From Budorcas taxicolor (Eukaryota; Chordata; Mammalia; Artiodactyla; Bovidae): a stretch of 64,000 nucleotides of DNA. Each line of letters starts with the position of its first letter. The first letter of the stretch is position 1. The DNA is taken from contig NC_068910.1 of NCBI RefSeq assembly GCF_023091745.1, positions 183,327,170-183,391,169 on the forward strand, read 5' to 3'. The position numbers and the translations under genes were made by a program. The notes under the pieces are model-generated. The model saw nothing but the letters and a program-made list of their open reading frames with translations, was not told where the DNA came from and did not search any database. Positions 38,601-45,535 of this stretch are shown here, in pieces.

Positions 38601-40448
38601 ATGCCAGGGGCAAGCACAAGGTTGCTTCTAGAAGCACAAGAAGCAACCCATCTGGGTCATGAGAGCTGATGAACAGAGAGGGACTTTCTCCAGGAGATAC
38701 TGCCTGAGCTGGATCTTGCAGAATAAGTAGCATTTAGCCAAGTAAAGAGGAAAATGCATCTCTCCCAAGAAAAGGTGTATAGGGCCAATGTGGGTGAGTG
38801 TTTGGTATTAATAGTGCTTAAAGGGTAAGAAAGAGGGTGGAGTAAAGAGGCTGGAGATTATGAAGTTCTTGGAATACCACATCGATATCAATAGAAGATG
38901 CTTTCTACAGTACTTATTATGACCAGGCCAGCTGAGCATTACCCAAATATTAGCTCATTTAGTCTTTATAGCAACTTTAGGAAGTAGGTATGATTATTAT
39001 GTCCCCACTTCATAGAGGAGGAAATTGAAGCCCAGAGAGGTTCAGTAACTTGCCTAAGGACACAGAGCTAGTGTAAAACTAGGATTTGAACCTCTGAAGA
39101 CCATGCTCTTTTCGTACTAGGCCACCTCTCACTGAAAACCTTCAAACAGAGGAATGTAAGTGTCCAATTTTAGAGCAATCAGGTTGCAGCTTGACTTTGT
39201 GGGAGGCAAGACTAGAACCCTGATCATAGGAGAAATTGTAATTGTCTATTGAAGTTGTCCCTGAAAAAGATAGAGCTGACATGAATTTGGCAGTGACAGG
39301 GGAATGAAGAGGAAAGTATGGATTTGAGAAACATCTGGGAATTAGTATAGGCTGATTGATTTGATGTGGAAATAAGGGAGTATCTGACTAGACAGATCTC
39401 AGATTCCATTCTGGGTTTAAATTTGACATGTCATCTTGGTCATTTAATTTACTGTCTTTGAACTTCAATTCTTCTGTTTTAAACACATTAAATTGGGACA
39501 CAGACATTGAAAATCTAATGAATTTGAAATGATGTATTTGAGCAAACTCTGGGAGACAGTGAAGGACAGGAAAACCTAGTGTGCTACAGTCCATGGAGTT
39601 GCAAAGAGTTGGACATGACTTAGTGACTGAATAACAAGAAGGTGGCTGGAACAGTGTGTCTTGTACAGAGGAGCAGTTGAACAAATGATAAAATGATTAC
39701 TTTAGCCCATTGGATTTTAAAAGACAAAGCTAACTTTAAAAGTTTTCTTTCAAAATGGACCTGCTCTTAGACAGGGACACTTCTTGGTATCATCAAACAG
39801 TGCATTGATGTTATCAGTTAAGCCAGTACCTTGATGTAATCATAATTATGATTATGCCACAGAAATTAGACCACTGGTATAGATCTGGATGGTAGTAAGG
39901 AGAATGGAGTAGGCAGGCACTGTCAAGGTTGAAGAAGAGGCCATGATAAGGTCAGGAATGTCTCCCTATTTCACAATTCCACCTAGAAAATGCTGTTGTT
40001 TGCAAATTTTTGGCTGGGAAAAAGAAGTGGTAATTTGGAGAAAAATAAACAGAAACAATGAAAGGATTAGCAGTGAGCTGAGTTATCCAATTATCACCAT
40101 TTCCCCTAATCTTTGTCTTTGGTAGCTCTGTGGCTGTTAAAAATAAAAGGCAAAAGAAGCAGCTTTTAGGAAATAGAAAAGATAAGATAGCCCTTTACAT
40201 GCTTTACCTGGCTGGTTTTGGCTAAGTCCTTGATGATGTTTGCTTGTTTTTCATCCTGGAGCTTCACACGGAGTACCTTGTCCCTGTAAGAACACAAAAG
40301 GTGAAACTTGTGAACTGGAAAGGAGCATTTCCTCATTGTCTTCCCAAACACAGTCTGGAACACAGGGCTGTGAGATTTACCCATCAAAGCGGACAGGAGC
40401 AATTGCAAGGGTGGTGGCAATCAAACCCACAGGCAGGAGGAACCTCAT
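8457..40448 (-). CDS. CPA3: Carboxypeptidase A3, mast cell type (complete gene, 11 coding exons)
   Basis: CPA3 is a secretory-granule zinc metallocarboxypeptidase of mast cells that removes C-terminal aromatic and aliphatic residues. The coding exons are 40381-40448, 40208-40283, 37034-37158, 28661-28763, 28450-28551, 26974-27075, 24941-25051, 23745-23835, 22186-22388, 20417-20501 and 8457-8644. All introns are GT-AG and the sum is 1254 nt, or 417 residues, the length I recall for human CPA3. Residues 1-15 form a hydrophobic signal peptide, about 16-109 the activation propeptide and about 110-417 the peptidase. Zinc ligands are H176 and E179 (HARE, exon 6) and H304 (FHSYSQ, exon 9). N251-R252, Y356 (split across exons 10/11) and catalytic E378 are present. 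L363, at the specificity position (255 in bovine CPA numbering), fits an A-type enzyme. No frameshift or stop interrupts it. Odd residues are E383 where family members have Gly, and P403 in the C-terminal helix. The exon model was assembled by eye from homology. Confidence 0.96.
8794..8868 (-). mobile_element. Short Bov SINE tail fragment
   Basis: Contains the TTCAGTCGTGTCCAACTCTT and GCCCGCCAGGCTGCTCTGTG blocks of the Bov-A unit only. It lies in CPA3 intron 10. Confidence 0.85.
9451..9660 (+). mobile_element. Bov-tA SINE
   Basis: Complete sense unit from CTTCCCTGGTGGCTCAGAGG to TTCACTTTCACTTT. It inserted next to a TA-rich tract (9405-9436) in CPA3 intron 10. Confidence 0.92.
9947..10184 (+). 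mobile_element. Bov-A2 SINE
   Basis: Two Bov-A units in tandem, joined by the CACTTTTCCCTTTCATGCATT linker region and ending in a (CAG)n tail. CPA3 intron 10. Confidence 0.9.
10185..11279. other. Unique intronic DNA, CPA3 intron 10
   Basis: Purine-rich non-coding sequence. A 90-codon minus-strand ORF near 10851-11123 has no recognisable domain and no exon neighbours, so I treat it as chance. Confidence 0.5.
11280..13060 (-). mobile_element. Ancient L1 (L1M-type) 5'-region fragment
   Basis: T-rich sequence resembling old L1 5' regions in antisense, such as GTAGGTTTCTTGTAGCCAAT near 11460 and TCTTTATTTCCTCTTTATTT near 12100. It is the same family as the element at 254-4880 but a separate copy. 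Boundaries are approximate. Confidence 0.6.
13061..13620. other. Intronic DNA with an internal short duplication
   Basis: The phrase AGAAGAAGGAAGAGG occurs at about 13240 and 13349, each followed by AAACC or CAAACC, so this looks like an old local duplication. No coding role seen. Confidence 0.4.
13621..13757 (-). mobile_element. Bov-A2 SINE, single unit
   Basis: Antisense half element from CTGCTACTGCTAAGTCACTT to CTTCTCCAATGCATG. CPA3 intron 10. Confidence 0.88.
14160..14590 (+). repeat. MIR SINE split by an L1 tail
   Basis: MIR core text (ATACCAGGCACCCTTCTAAG and TTTTACAGAAGAGGAAGTTT) runs to about 14340 and resumes at about 14493 with CATAGCTAGTAAGTGG. The part between is younger. Confidence 0.72.
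14341..14492 (+). mobile_element. Ruminant L1 3' tail inserted in MIR
   Basis: Reads GGATATACTGTATAACAG to ACTTCAATTACAAAAAGG, the terminal text of ruminant L1 elements. The flanks CATAGTTAGATGTAG and CATAGCTAGTAAGTGG look like a decayed duplication of MIR sequence. Confidence 0.6.
15084..16598 (+). mobile_element. BovB LINE, 1.5-kb 3' copy
   Basis: The longest BovB here, starting GACATCCTGGAATGTGAAG and ending in ACTGAACTGAACTGA. It lies antisense to CPA3 in intron 10. The endonuclease half is missing. It carries the 366-codon ORF listed separately. Confidence 0.95.
15201..16301 (+). pseudogene. BovB reverse transcriptase fragment (366 codons)
   Basis: RTE-clade reverse transcriptase core without the N-terminal apurinic endonuclease domain. 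Motifs in order are FIPIPKKGNAKECSSYR, QAGFRKGRGTRDQI, FIDYAKAFG (motif A), GVRRGCILSPCLFNLYAE (motif B) and RYADDTTLMAE (motif C, catalytic YADD). The thumb-like region KVGLKLNIQKTKIM and the WTVKKAEYRRIDAFELWCWR region follow. The second Asp of motif A (normally AFD) is Gly here. The frame closes at a TAG (16299-16301) where other copies in this window have CAG. The first ATG is internal to the original protein, so this is a remnant and not a host gene. Confidence 0.9.
16600..17017. other. Unique intronic DNA, CPA3 intron 10
   Basis: Nothing recognised. Confidence 0.45.
17018..17190. repeat. Possible hAT-Charlie non-autonomous relic
   Basis: Text such as AGTGGTTTTCCACCCTAG, AATCTGAATCTCTGGGG and ATAATGCTGATTAGAAGTTA resembles mammalian hAT MER-type elements. 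The family cannot be fixed by eye. Confidence 0.4.
17957..18048. repeat. CA/TG and TA simple repeat forming an inverted repeat
   Basis: A CA-rich arm (17969-17985) is mirrored by a TG-rich arm (18010-18030), with an alternating purine-pyrimidine centre. This lies in CPA3 intron 10. Confidence 0.85.
18834..19105 (-). mobile_element. Bov-A2 SINE with perfect target-site duplication
   Basis: Antisense dimer of two Bov-A units. CATGGCTCTA flanks it at 18824-18833 and 19106-19115. Confidence 0.95.
19600..19800 (-). repeat. Probable MIR, antisense
   Basis: GGTTAAGATCATGGAC, ACCTCATAGAATATTGTGAG and GCTAAGCACAGTGCCTGACT match the antisense MIR layout, with a T11 tract inserted near 19615. Confidence 0.5.
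20417..20501 (-). CDS. CPA3: CPA3 exon 10
   Basis: 85 nt: 28 codons from AKAAKITTNVLSTPYETHYT to YGPIASTI, plus the T of Tyr356 (equivalent to Tyr248), which is completed by exon 11. Acceptor CTCCAG, donor GTAAGT. The size and phase equal those of the penultimate CPB1 exon in this window. Confidence 0.96.
20674..20809 (-). mobile_element. Bov SINE, rearranged, with perfect 13-bp duplication
   Basis: Antisense Bov-A-type unit. TTGTTAATGTGAG occurs at 20661-20673 and 20810-20822. It inserted in CPA3 intron 9, about 170 nt before the exon 10 acceptor. A short CTCTCCCATTTGCC stretch inside looks rearranged. Confidence 0.92.
21366..21712 (-). mobile_element. BovB LINE 3' fragment
   Basis: Antisense from the TTCAGTTCAGTTCAG end to CAACCAGTCC-equivalent sequence, 5'-truncated. 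CPA3 intron 9. Confidence 0.92.
22186..22388 (-). CDS. CPA3: CPA3 exon 9: third zinc ligand
   Basis: 203 nt, the longest coding exon, running from FPNTNDPCQEIYRGPAPESE through FHSYSQMLLFPYGYTSELPP to NHKNL. H304 in FHSYSQ is the third zinc ligand. Acceptor GGCAG, donor GTATGT. Confidence 0.96.
22650..22790 (-). repeat. Possible MIR, antisense
   Basis: GGGGCCTGGAGTCAGTTCC and ACCTTCTTTGAGCCTGAGTT follow the antisense MIR pattern. CPA3 intron 8. Confidence 0.5.
23285..23545 (-). mobile_element. Ruminant L1 3' end, antisense
   Basis: GATTAACAATGTTGTGATAA, GGTGGACAGCAAAGGTACTC and CAGTAGGTCCTTGTTGGTTA are typical of ruminant L1 3' UTR in reverse. A TA-rich repeat occupies 23400-23430. CPA3 intron 8. 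Confidence 0.7.
23546..23605 (+). mobile_element. L1 tail piece in opposite orientation
   Basis: GGGGGAAAGTTGGGGAGATG and GTTTGGGATGGACATGTAT read as the sense strand of the same L1 region, abutting the antisense piece. Confidence 0.5.
23745..23835 (-). CDS. CPA3: CPA3 exon 8: substrate carboxylate-binding Asn-Arg
   Basis: 91 nt encoding NRMWRKNRSRNQNSKCIGTD then LNRNFNVSWN, plus one base of a Ser codon. N251 and R252 (LNRNF) bind the substrate C-terminus. Acceptor TGTAG, donor GTAAGT. Confidence 0.96.
24635..24877 (-). mobile_element. Bov-tA SINE downstream of CPA3 exon 7
   Basis: Antisense on plus, so the same orientation as CPA3. It runs from ACTAAGTCACTTCAGCCGTG to the tRNA-like head CCTAGGAAGCCCC. 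It is about 65 nt past the exon 7 donor. Confidence 0.9.
24941..25051 (-). CDS. CPA3: CPA3 exon 7
   Basis: 111 nt, 37 codons in phase 0, with the family block FYVLPVFNVDGYIWSWT at its end. Acceptor CTACAG, donor GTATTG. Same-orientation Bov-tA SINEs lie about 65 nt downstream and about 230 nt upstream of it. Confidence 0.95.
25280..25450 (-). mobile_element. Bov-tA SINE upstream of CPA3 exon 7
   Basis: Antisense copy lacking the middle of the tail unit. The flanks CTGAATATTTTTTAAAG (25263-25279) and CTGGATATTCTTTAAAG (25451-25467) are a 17-bp duplication with two mismatches. Confidence 0.9.
25868..26018 (-). mobile_element. CHR-type SINE fragment
   Basis: AGTTGTGATATGTGGGATCT, CCCCCTGCGTTGGGCGCTGA and TGCAGGGAAGTCCC identify the antisense tRNA-derived unit. 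CPA3 intron 6. Confidence 0.75.
26305..26514 (-). mobile_element. Bov-tA SINE
   Basis: Antisense complete unit. ATAAACAGGATTT (26292-26304) and ATAAACTGGATTT (26515-26527) form the duplication, one mismatch. CPA3 intron 6. Confidence 0.93.
26974..27075 (-). CDS. CPA3: CPA3 exon 6: zinc-binding HxxE motif
   Basis: 102 nt, 34 codons, including CGIHAREWISPAFCQWFVYQ. H176 and E179 are the first two zinc ligands and R178 corresponds to Arg71 of bovine CPA. The donor is GTAAGT. The acceptor is an A-rich AAAAG preceded by a T-rich tract. Confidence 0.96.
27315..27400 (+). mobile_element. Ruminant L1/BovB-type A-rich tail fragment
   Basis: GGCAAAAACCACCACAATAT, TTGTAAAGTAGCCTCCAATT and then AAATAAATTAG resemble ruminant LINE ends. 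CPA3 intron 5. Confidence 0.5.
28083..28366 (+). mobile_element. CHR-type SINE, sense
   Basis: Head CCTTTCCTGGTGGCATAGTG, the body GAAGCCACTGCAATG, and an A-rich AATAAATAAAAA end. It ends about 84 nt below the exon 5 boundary (28450), i.e. in CPA3 intron 5 just past the donor. Confidence 0.8.
28450..28551 (-). CDS. CPA3: CPA3 exon 5: peptidase domain, first helix and strand
   Basis: 102 nt, 34 codons in phase 0, encoding IVAWTEKMVHKHPQMVSRIK and then IGTTVEDNPLYILK. It ends in donor GTAAAA. The acceptor is CTAAG rather than the usual CAG. Intron 4 before it is 109 nt. Confidence 0.95.
28661..28763 (-). CDS. CPA3: CPA3 exon 4: end of propeptide and mature N-terminus
   Basis: 103 nt encoding ILIHDVQEEVEKQFDVKED then NPGRHSYAKYNNWSK. 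The propeptide/mature boundary by analogy to human CPA3 falls between ED and the next residue, which is Asn here rather than the Ile I recall. Acceptor ends AACAG, donor GTATTG, phase 0. Confidence 0.95.
28980..29784. other. Unique intronic DNA, CPA3 intron 3
   Basis: No exon, SINE or LINE that I recognise. Confidence 0.45.
29785..30015 (+). repeat. Old MIR SINE
   Basis: GTGTTTATTGAGTCTCTCTT, ATTTACATTTTGTCACTTAA and TAGCTGTGAACCATTATAC follow the MIR sense order, strongly diverged. Confidence 0.5.
30113..30380 (-). mobile_element. Bov-A2 SINE with perfect duplication
   Basis: Antisense dimer. GATCAGTTGACT lies at 30101-30112 and 30381-30392. CPA3 intron 3. Confidence 0.95.
30580..32625 (-). 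mobile_element. L1 antisense, older copy interrupted by a younger L1 3' end
   Basis: 30580-31010 reads in reverse as the L1 ORF2 region RAIYRFNAIPIKI and LSLFAEDKILYIENP (a decayed FADD motif). 31013-32450 is a different L1 3' UTR and ORF2 C-terminus (IELSYDPVIPLTGIYPEKTI; SKWIKDLNVRP). 32455-32625 returns to the earlier reverse-transcriptase region, upstream of FADD. This order is best explained by L1 inserted into L1. Confidence 0.7.
32635..33475 (+). mobile_element. L1 3' end, sense, with a second tail nested
   Basis: Degenerate ORF2 C-terminus (FRLYYKA; KLKIELP-like; IPFLGVYPEKK) followed by 3' UTR to about 33297. A reverse L1 tail (TTGAAAGATAATTGCTTTAC) follows at 33300-33385, then a sense end with ATACACCTGAAACTAATATG. 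Confidence 0.65.
33657..33723 (-). mobile_element. Short Bov-A2 fragment
   Basis: (CTG)n followed by TAAGTCGCTTCAGTCGAGTC and GACCCCATAGATGGCAG, then cut off. Confidence 0.85.
33724..34788. other. Unique intronic DNA, CPA3 intron 3
   Basis: No coding signal. A weak MIR-like match near 34490-34540 is not strong enough to call. Confidence 0.4.
34789..35043 (+). mobile_element. Bov-A2 SINE
   Basis: Sense dimer ending in GCGACTTAGCAGCAGCAGC and further CAG units. CPA3 intron 3. Confidence 0.93.
35409..35610 (+). mobile_element. Bov-tA SINE
   Basis: Sense unit from ACTTCCCTGGTGGTTCAGTG to AGTCAAATATGACAGTGATT. The flanking stretches near 35391-35412 and 35629-35656 share a long imperfect match (TTTTGAATAT and further bases), possibly a worn duplication. 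Confidence 0.9.
35640..36450. other. Unique intronic DNA, CPA3 intron 3
   Basis: Nothing recognised. Confidence 0.45.
36455..36668 (+). mobile_element. Ruminant L1 3' tail
   Basis: ATGTGGCAGCCTGGATAGGA, GGGGAGAATGGATACATATA, CCTGAAACTATCGCAACATT and a terminal A10 run are the end of a ruminant L1, in sense orientation. It sits about 370 nt below CPA3 exon 3. Confidence 0.8.
37034..37158 (-). CDS. CPA3: CPA3 exon 3: propeptide
   Basis: 125 nt encoding LDFWYPDATYHVAANMTVDF and 21 further propeptide residues to QMHY, plus two bases of a Glu codon. The LDFWYP block is a hallmark of the M14A activation domain. The donor is GTAAGT and the acceptor ends CACAG. It is followed by the 8.3-kb intron 3. 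Confidence 0.95.
37159..38224. other. CPA3 intron 2, mostly unique
   Basis: 37650-37800 resembles antisense MIR (GAGTTTCAATCCTCCTCC; GGAGGTTATGAAACAGCTAT). A 74-codon minus-strand ORF at 37419-37643 has no recognisable domain or splice context. Confidence 0.45.
38225..38448 (-). mobile_element. Bov-tA SINE, diverged
   Basis: Antisense unit ending GAGCCACCAGGGAAGCAC. CPA3 intron 2. Confidence 0.9.
38915..39130 (+). repeat. MIR SINE
   Basis: TTAGCTCATTTAGTCTTTAT, AGAGGAGGAAATTGAAGCCC and CAGTAACTTGCCTAAGGACA follow MIR closely. CPA3 intron 2. Confidence 0.82.
39540..39637 (+). mobile_element. BovB 3' end, very short
   Basis: GCAAACTCTGGGAGACAGTG through TTGGACATGACTTAGTGACT. Only the last 100 bp or so remain. 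Confidence 0.8.
40208..40283 (-). CDS. CPA3: CPA3 exon 2: propeptide
   Basis: 76 nt completing a Gly codon and then encoding 25 propeptide residues (DKVLRVKLQDEKQANIIKDL then AKTSQ). Acceptor TTACAG, donor GTAAAG, phase 0 at the end. The glycine at the exon 1/2 junction replaces what I recall as Arg in human CPA3. Confidence 0.95.
40381..40448 (-). CDS. CPA3: CPA3 exon 1, coding part: signal peptide
   Basis: 68 nt beginning MRFLLPVGLIATTLA, a short hydrophobic signal peptide, then IAPVRFD, the propeptide start. The ATG context has A at -3. The donor is GTAAAT and the exon ends in phase 2. Intron 1 is only 97 nt. Confidence 0.95.
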
Positions 40449-40510
40449 GGTTCCTCTTTGCCTGTCCAAAGACACTCTGCTGGTTTTAAGTCTCAATTCT
40501 TATCTGGAGG
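40449..40510 (-). promoter_or_regulatory. CPA3 core promoter with GATA site and TATA-like box
   Basis: On the minus strand, AGATAAG (plus 40499-40505), a consensus GATA-factor site, lies about 50 nt before the ATG. TTAAAA (plus 40484-40489), a possible TATA variant, lies 35 nt before it. A GAGGAA ETS-like motif (AAAGAGGAAAC) is slightly further upstream, near 40520-40530. GATA factors drive mast-cell genes, which fits CPA3, but the start site and use of these sites are inferred. Confidence 0.5.
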
Positions 40511-40728
40511 AACAGCTAGTTTCCTCTTTGGGTTCTGGTGGATAGAATGTGCCCCCCACCCCTTCGCCCCACCATTTTCTAGTTGGGGAGGGGAGTAGGG
40601 TGGCAATGTTAACACTGATTGCCCTCTTTGTGACAGGTGAATTCCATGCTACTCACAGACCTTTTACAATTAAGAATTCCCATTGTACGGATGGAATGGG
40701 AGGCAAATTTCCTTGTTTAGCAAATAAC

Positions 40729-40940
40729 TTGTCTGGTGTCTCAGATGGTAAAGAGCCCGCATACAGTGCAGGAGATCTGGTGTTGATCCCTGGGTTGGAA
40801 AGATCCCCTGGAGAAGAGAATGGCTACCCATTCCAGTATGATTGCCTAGAGAATTCCTTGGACAAAGGAGCCAGGCGGGCTATAGTCCATGGGGTCGCAC
40901 AGAATCTGGCACGACTGAGCGACTAACACTTTCACTTTTG
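40729..40940 (+). mobile_element. Bov-tA SINE about 280 bp upstream of CPA3
   Basis: Sense unit from TGTCTGGTGTCTCAGATGG to ACACTTTCACTTTTG. It is opposite in direction to CPA3 and outside the candidate core promoter. Confidence 0.9.
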
Positions 40941-42109
40941 CCCAAGGGAGCAGAGTTAGTAAGTTCACAGAGTTGACCTTGGAATCCAATTCTTTGCTCT
41001 AAAATACTACTCTATCGTGCGCTTGATGTGAATGATGGAAGAAATCGGTTTAAATTTGCACTTGGAACCTTGGAGGAATTAGGGTATCTGGCCACAGAAC
41101 CTTGATGGCAAAAACTATGCTTTTGAAGCCCCATTGTAAGTTGTTAAATTAAGAATATTTATATTACAAATTATTTTGAATATACTAAAAATATTAGAAG
41201 TAATCTGGAAAACGTTGCTATGGTCACTGTCTAAATTTTATACTTTTACCATCATTATATAAATGATGATTATATAAATGATGGCAAAAGTATAATGAAG
41301 TGAATCTGACTGTAACTGCTAAATTACTCTTGGTAAAGAAGTAAACATTACAGAAATTGATGAATTACTTCCCTGCTCCTTTCCCCTTTTTTATCCCTTC
41401 ATCCTCAGAGAGAACCCCTATTCATAAAGCAACTTGAAGACATGTAAAGGGCAAGATAACATGGTTGCTCAAATGTTTGTTCATTGGCTATTCTGGTTAG
41501 GGTCTAAATGCTATACATGCCCAATAAGTGCTTTTTGAAAGTTGAATTTATGAAAGTCATTTATAAGTCATTTTTATAGTGTCTGGCAGGGGATCTTTAA
41601 TCTTGAACACAGCTCAATTAATTATGGCTTGGAGAAGGCAGCAGCTTTATCCAGAATTATAGGTAAGGTAATAAAGTGAATGAATTTGTCTGATCAGATA
41701 GCTCATTAGAATTTCCTTTTAAAACTCCCTCTTCACATTGACAGATGTATAGACAATCATAAATGAAACTTCTCAAGTTTTATATTTTTATTATAAAAAT
41801 AATTCTGTTGGGGAGGTGCTCCTGTTATATGTACAGCATCGAGAGCTTCATTCCTCTCCATCTGAGAGATGTACAGTATGACTTGTCCCTCAGGAGGGTC
41901 CCCTTGCCATGACCCTGCAGGTAAAGAAGAAGAGGGGATTACAAATGCCTTCATGTTGTTGATATTGGAGAAGTGTATCAGCACTAGAAAATTCCAGAGC
42001 AGATTCTTGCTCCATTGATTCTAAGGGTGTGTTTGGCAAGAGAACAGAGGAAAAGGAAGAACTTGACTTTGGAGTTAAGACAAATGTAACCTCAGAGTGG
42101 TTCCCAAAC
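40941..42109. other. Unique intergenic DNA between CPB1 and CPA3
   Basis: AT-rich. A local inverted copy, CATTATATAAATGATGATTA and TATATAAATGATGG near 41250-41285, is the only structure seen. Confidence 0.45.
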
Positions 42110-42240
42110 ACTAGCTGCTTTACTTTGAGCATACTGCCTTCCAGACCTTAGTTTCCTGGGCATGCAAATGGGACCCCATCAAGTGGTTATGAAGGTTAAA
42201 TGAGGTGAATATATATGTAAGGGATTTGGTAGATGGTAGG
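42110..42240 (-). repeat. MIR SINE, antisense
   Basis: CTTAGTTTCCTGGGCATGCA, GGTTATGAAGGTTAAATGAG and GTAGATGGTAG match antisense MIR. Confidence 0.65.
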
Positions 42241-42269
42241 GACAAAAAACGTGCCTGTGTCCTCCAAGT

Positions 42270-42489
42270 GCATGCCTGCTAAGTCACTTCAGTCATGTCT
42301 GACTCTTTGTGATCACATGGACTGTAGCCCGCCAGGCTCCTCTGTCCATGGGATTCTCCAGGCAAGAATGCTGGAGTGGGTTGCCATGCCCTCCTCCAGG
42401 GGATTTTCTTGACCCAGAGATCAAACTCACACCTCTCACATCGCATCAGCAGGTGGATCCTTTACCACTAGTGCCACTTGGGAAGCCCA
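42270..42489 (-). mobile_element. Bov-tA SINE
   Basis: Antisense unit. The flanks TCCTCCAAGT (42260-42269) and TCCTCTAAGT (42490-42499) form the duplication, one mismatch. Confidence 0.92.
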
Positions 42490-42919
42490 TCCTCTAAGTA
42501 TTAATACAATCATCAAGTTCTATAAACAGACGCACTGGGCATTATCAGGCTGCAGGACTGATGAGTATCAGCATATATCAGGTGGGAGGTTAAAGTGGTG
42601 GCCATGTCCAATAAGGCAAAAATATCTCTGTATTTGTTTTAATGTGTATTGCTTCAAGTAAAAAATATTTTATGTTATAGCTTTGCTTTTTGGAATTTTA
42701 TTTGGATTCTAAAAGTAATAAATACACATGGAAAAATAATTTATCAAAATACAGAGAAGTTGAAAGAAGAAAATAGAAGTCATTCTTAATTCTAGCATTC
42801 TGATATATTTTCTATGTTAAAGCCTTTTTCTTTTTGGTTCATTTCAAAACTATAGAGAAAAGGCTTCTATGTCTGTTTTTTCAGGTCAACTAGGAAGGAC
42901 ACTTTTATTTGGGGATCTA

Positions 42920-43323
42920 AGTGAAGGCTGAGCGCCGAAGAATTGATATTTTTGAACTGTGGTGTTGGAGAAGACTCTTGGGAGTCCCTTGGACTGCAAG
43001 GAGATCCAACTAGTCCATTCTGAAGGAGATCAACCCTGGGATTTCTTTGGAAGGAATGATGCTAAAGCTGAAGCTCCAGTACTTTGGCCACCTGATGTGA
43101 AGAGTTGACTCATTGGAAAAGACTCTGATGCTGGGAGGGATTGGGGGCAGGAAGGAGAAGGGGACGACCGAGGATGAGATGGCTGGATGGCATCACTGAC
43201 TCGATGGATGTGAGTCTGAGTGAACTCCGGGAGATGGTGATGGACAGGGAGGCTTGGTGTGCTGCGATTCATGGGGTCGCAAAGAGTCGGACACGACTGA
43301 GTGACTGAACTGAACTGAACTGA
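42920..43323 (+). mobile_element. BovB LINE 3' fragment
   Basis: Starts in AAGGCTGAGCGCCGAAGAAT and ends in GAACTGAACTGAACTGA. It shares the CCAACTAGTCC stop-creating variant (TAG at 43011-43013) with the intron 10 copy. Confidence 0.93.
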
Positions 43324-45530
43324 AGTAACGGTTGGAAGGATCCTGGTTTTTCTTAAGACTTTGGTGATAAACAGTCTTTGACTTCTTAACCTCTGTTGCA
43401 TATTGACAATTCCTTGTTTATGGAGTAGAACATAGGTATGTGATGCTTTAAGACCTCCCATTCCTTCCCAATCTATGCATTTCAAGAATATTTTGGAGCT
43501 CTTTATCAAAACCGGTTTCATTTCTTGGCAGGCATAGTTCAGTACAACCTTATATTGCTACATCGAGATTTATGAGAGGTCTTGGCATATTTATGGAGTA
43601 GGATGAGTAGTTGTTGGACACTGTATCATTTTAGAATTAACTGTGTAAGGTGGTGTGGTGTTTCACAGGTTAAATTAAGCTCTTTAAAAAGATATCTAAA
43701 ATTGAATGCTTCACACAACAGTAATTTTCCATCTTTCTGGGTCTTTGCACTCCTAGGATTTTTGTGTGTCTAGACACAGTTAAAAATATAACATTTTTTA
43801 AAGTATGCTTTTCTTTATATTTTTCAAACATTATCACCATAAAGGAAATGTCCTAGAAAATGGAAGTGAACATTCTCCTGTGATTTACTAGAATTCTTCA
43901 AATAATTTTCTGTCTGTAAATCAAATATAGTAAACTGATGGAATGCCTTTAAATATCTCATAGAGGAAATGTCAGAAAGAATGAATTGCTACCTTTAGTT
44001 ATGGATATTGTATGTTTAACATGGAACTGAAAGTGCCCTGTAGAGTGCTGCAGAGAAACATGTCTTTACTAGTTGCACGAAAGGTGGTGTTTCTGGACAG
44101 ATACCTGGATGTGTGATTCAGGCAGTGCCAGATGGGGCTAGAGGGGGGTGACTACCTGCTCAAATGAGATGACCTAAGAGGCTCATCACAGCCCCATATA
44201 GCCACCAAATAACCTTATTAATTGTCACGGTTCCTCCTGTCTTCCTTCTACACCTGAAATTCTCTCTTTGATCAATTCATATAGGTTATCTGGCAAAGAA
44301 GATGAATACACGATATGTGATTCTAGCAGAACTCCCATTCTCCAGGCTGGAAAACCAGTCTTGCTGGTCTTGTGGCAATACCACTGGAGATAGGCAATAG
44401 CCAGGGAGCTGTTCCTATGCTGTCGGTTAATTGCTGCTTTGGAGAGATAAGAGTTGGGGACTGAAGGGAGAGCTTGGAGCCTGTCTTAGGTCCTGAGGGT
44501 GGGAATAAGTCACAGGAAGGATAATGAGAGATGCCTTCACAGTCAGGGGCTCCTGTGTAGGCAAAGCTGGGCAGCATCGGTCTGCCAAAGCAGTAGTCTG
44601 TGGTCAGCCAGGTGGGAGGGTATACAGCACCATTGCACTGGGAAGGCTTAATGCAGAAATTTCTCTTTCTTTTTTTCTCTCAATCTTTACTATTCTTTAC
44701 AAGGCTCAGGCAAGTGACATTGCTAACCTGCCAGCTGTTAACTTATAGTTGCAAGAGACAGAGCCAAAATGTCTCAAGTGCAGGAAATCTCAGATACATG
44801 GATTTTATTTGCTTTCCTATACTTTATTCTTCTTAAAAATTCCTTGAAACTTTAGAAAAGTCCATTTAGATTCCTTATTTCCACTTTAAAGCACTGAACT
44901 TAGGGCCACAGCATCTCTTAGAGGTTGATGCTACCTGCTAAAGATAGGGTAAGGGAGTGTCCTGTGGAGCTGTCTATGAATTGAATGATACGCCTCCATC
45001 AAGGTAACTTCACTCCAGTAATTGTGGTTGAGTTATCCTTGCAGTTCACATGGATAGAATTTAAGTAGAATGGGGGAAAGATAATTTTGCTAAATTACAT
45101 CTATTTTTAAAGTTAGCATCAGTACTGCTTAAAACTTTGTGGGAACTTCTATTTTTGCACTTAAGGGTCTCTCCTTTGCTATGCCCACTTAAATTATTTT
45201 TTTTAAAAATAAATGATATATTGATATTACTAAATTTGAAGAGGATTGCCTCACAAATTATAGCAGCTGCACTGCTACCATCTAGTGGACAATTAATGCA
45301 ATTAATCATTCTTTGGCTTGACAACTGAACAAGTGACTAGTGGATTTTGTTTTTGAAAAGAACACTGTCACAGCTGCTTTAATGTATTATGCTAGCTATG
45401 GAATCCTGTTTTCCTTGACTCCACATGGAAAACAATGAGGTCATGTTTTGCTTTATGATTTTAAAGTAAGCAATGCCCCCCTAATTAAAATCTAATTACA
45501 TATTATTATATTTTAAAATTTGAAATTTGC
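43324..45530. other. Unique intergenic DNA between CPB1 and CPA3
   Basis: 2.2 kb with no gene, SINE or LINE recognised. The short ORFs here lack domains and splice context. Confidence 0.45.
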
Positions 45531-45535
45531 ACAGT

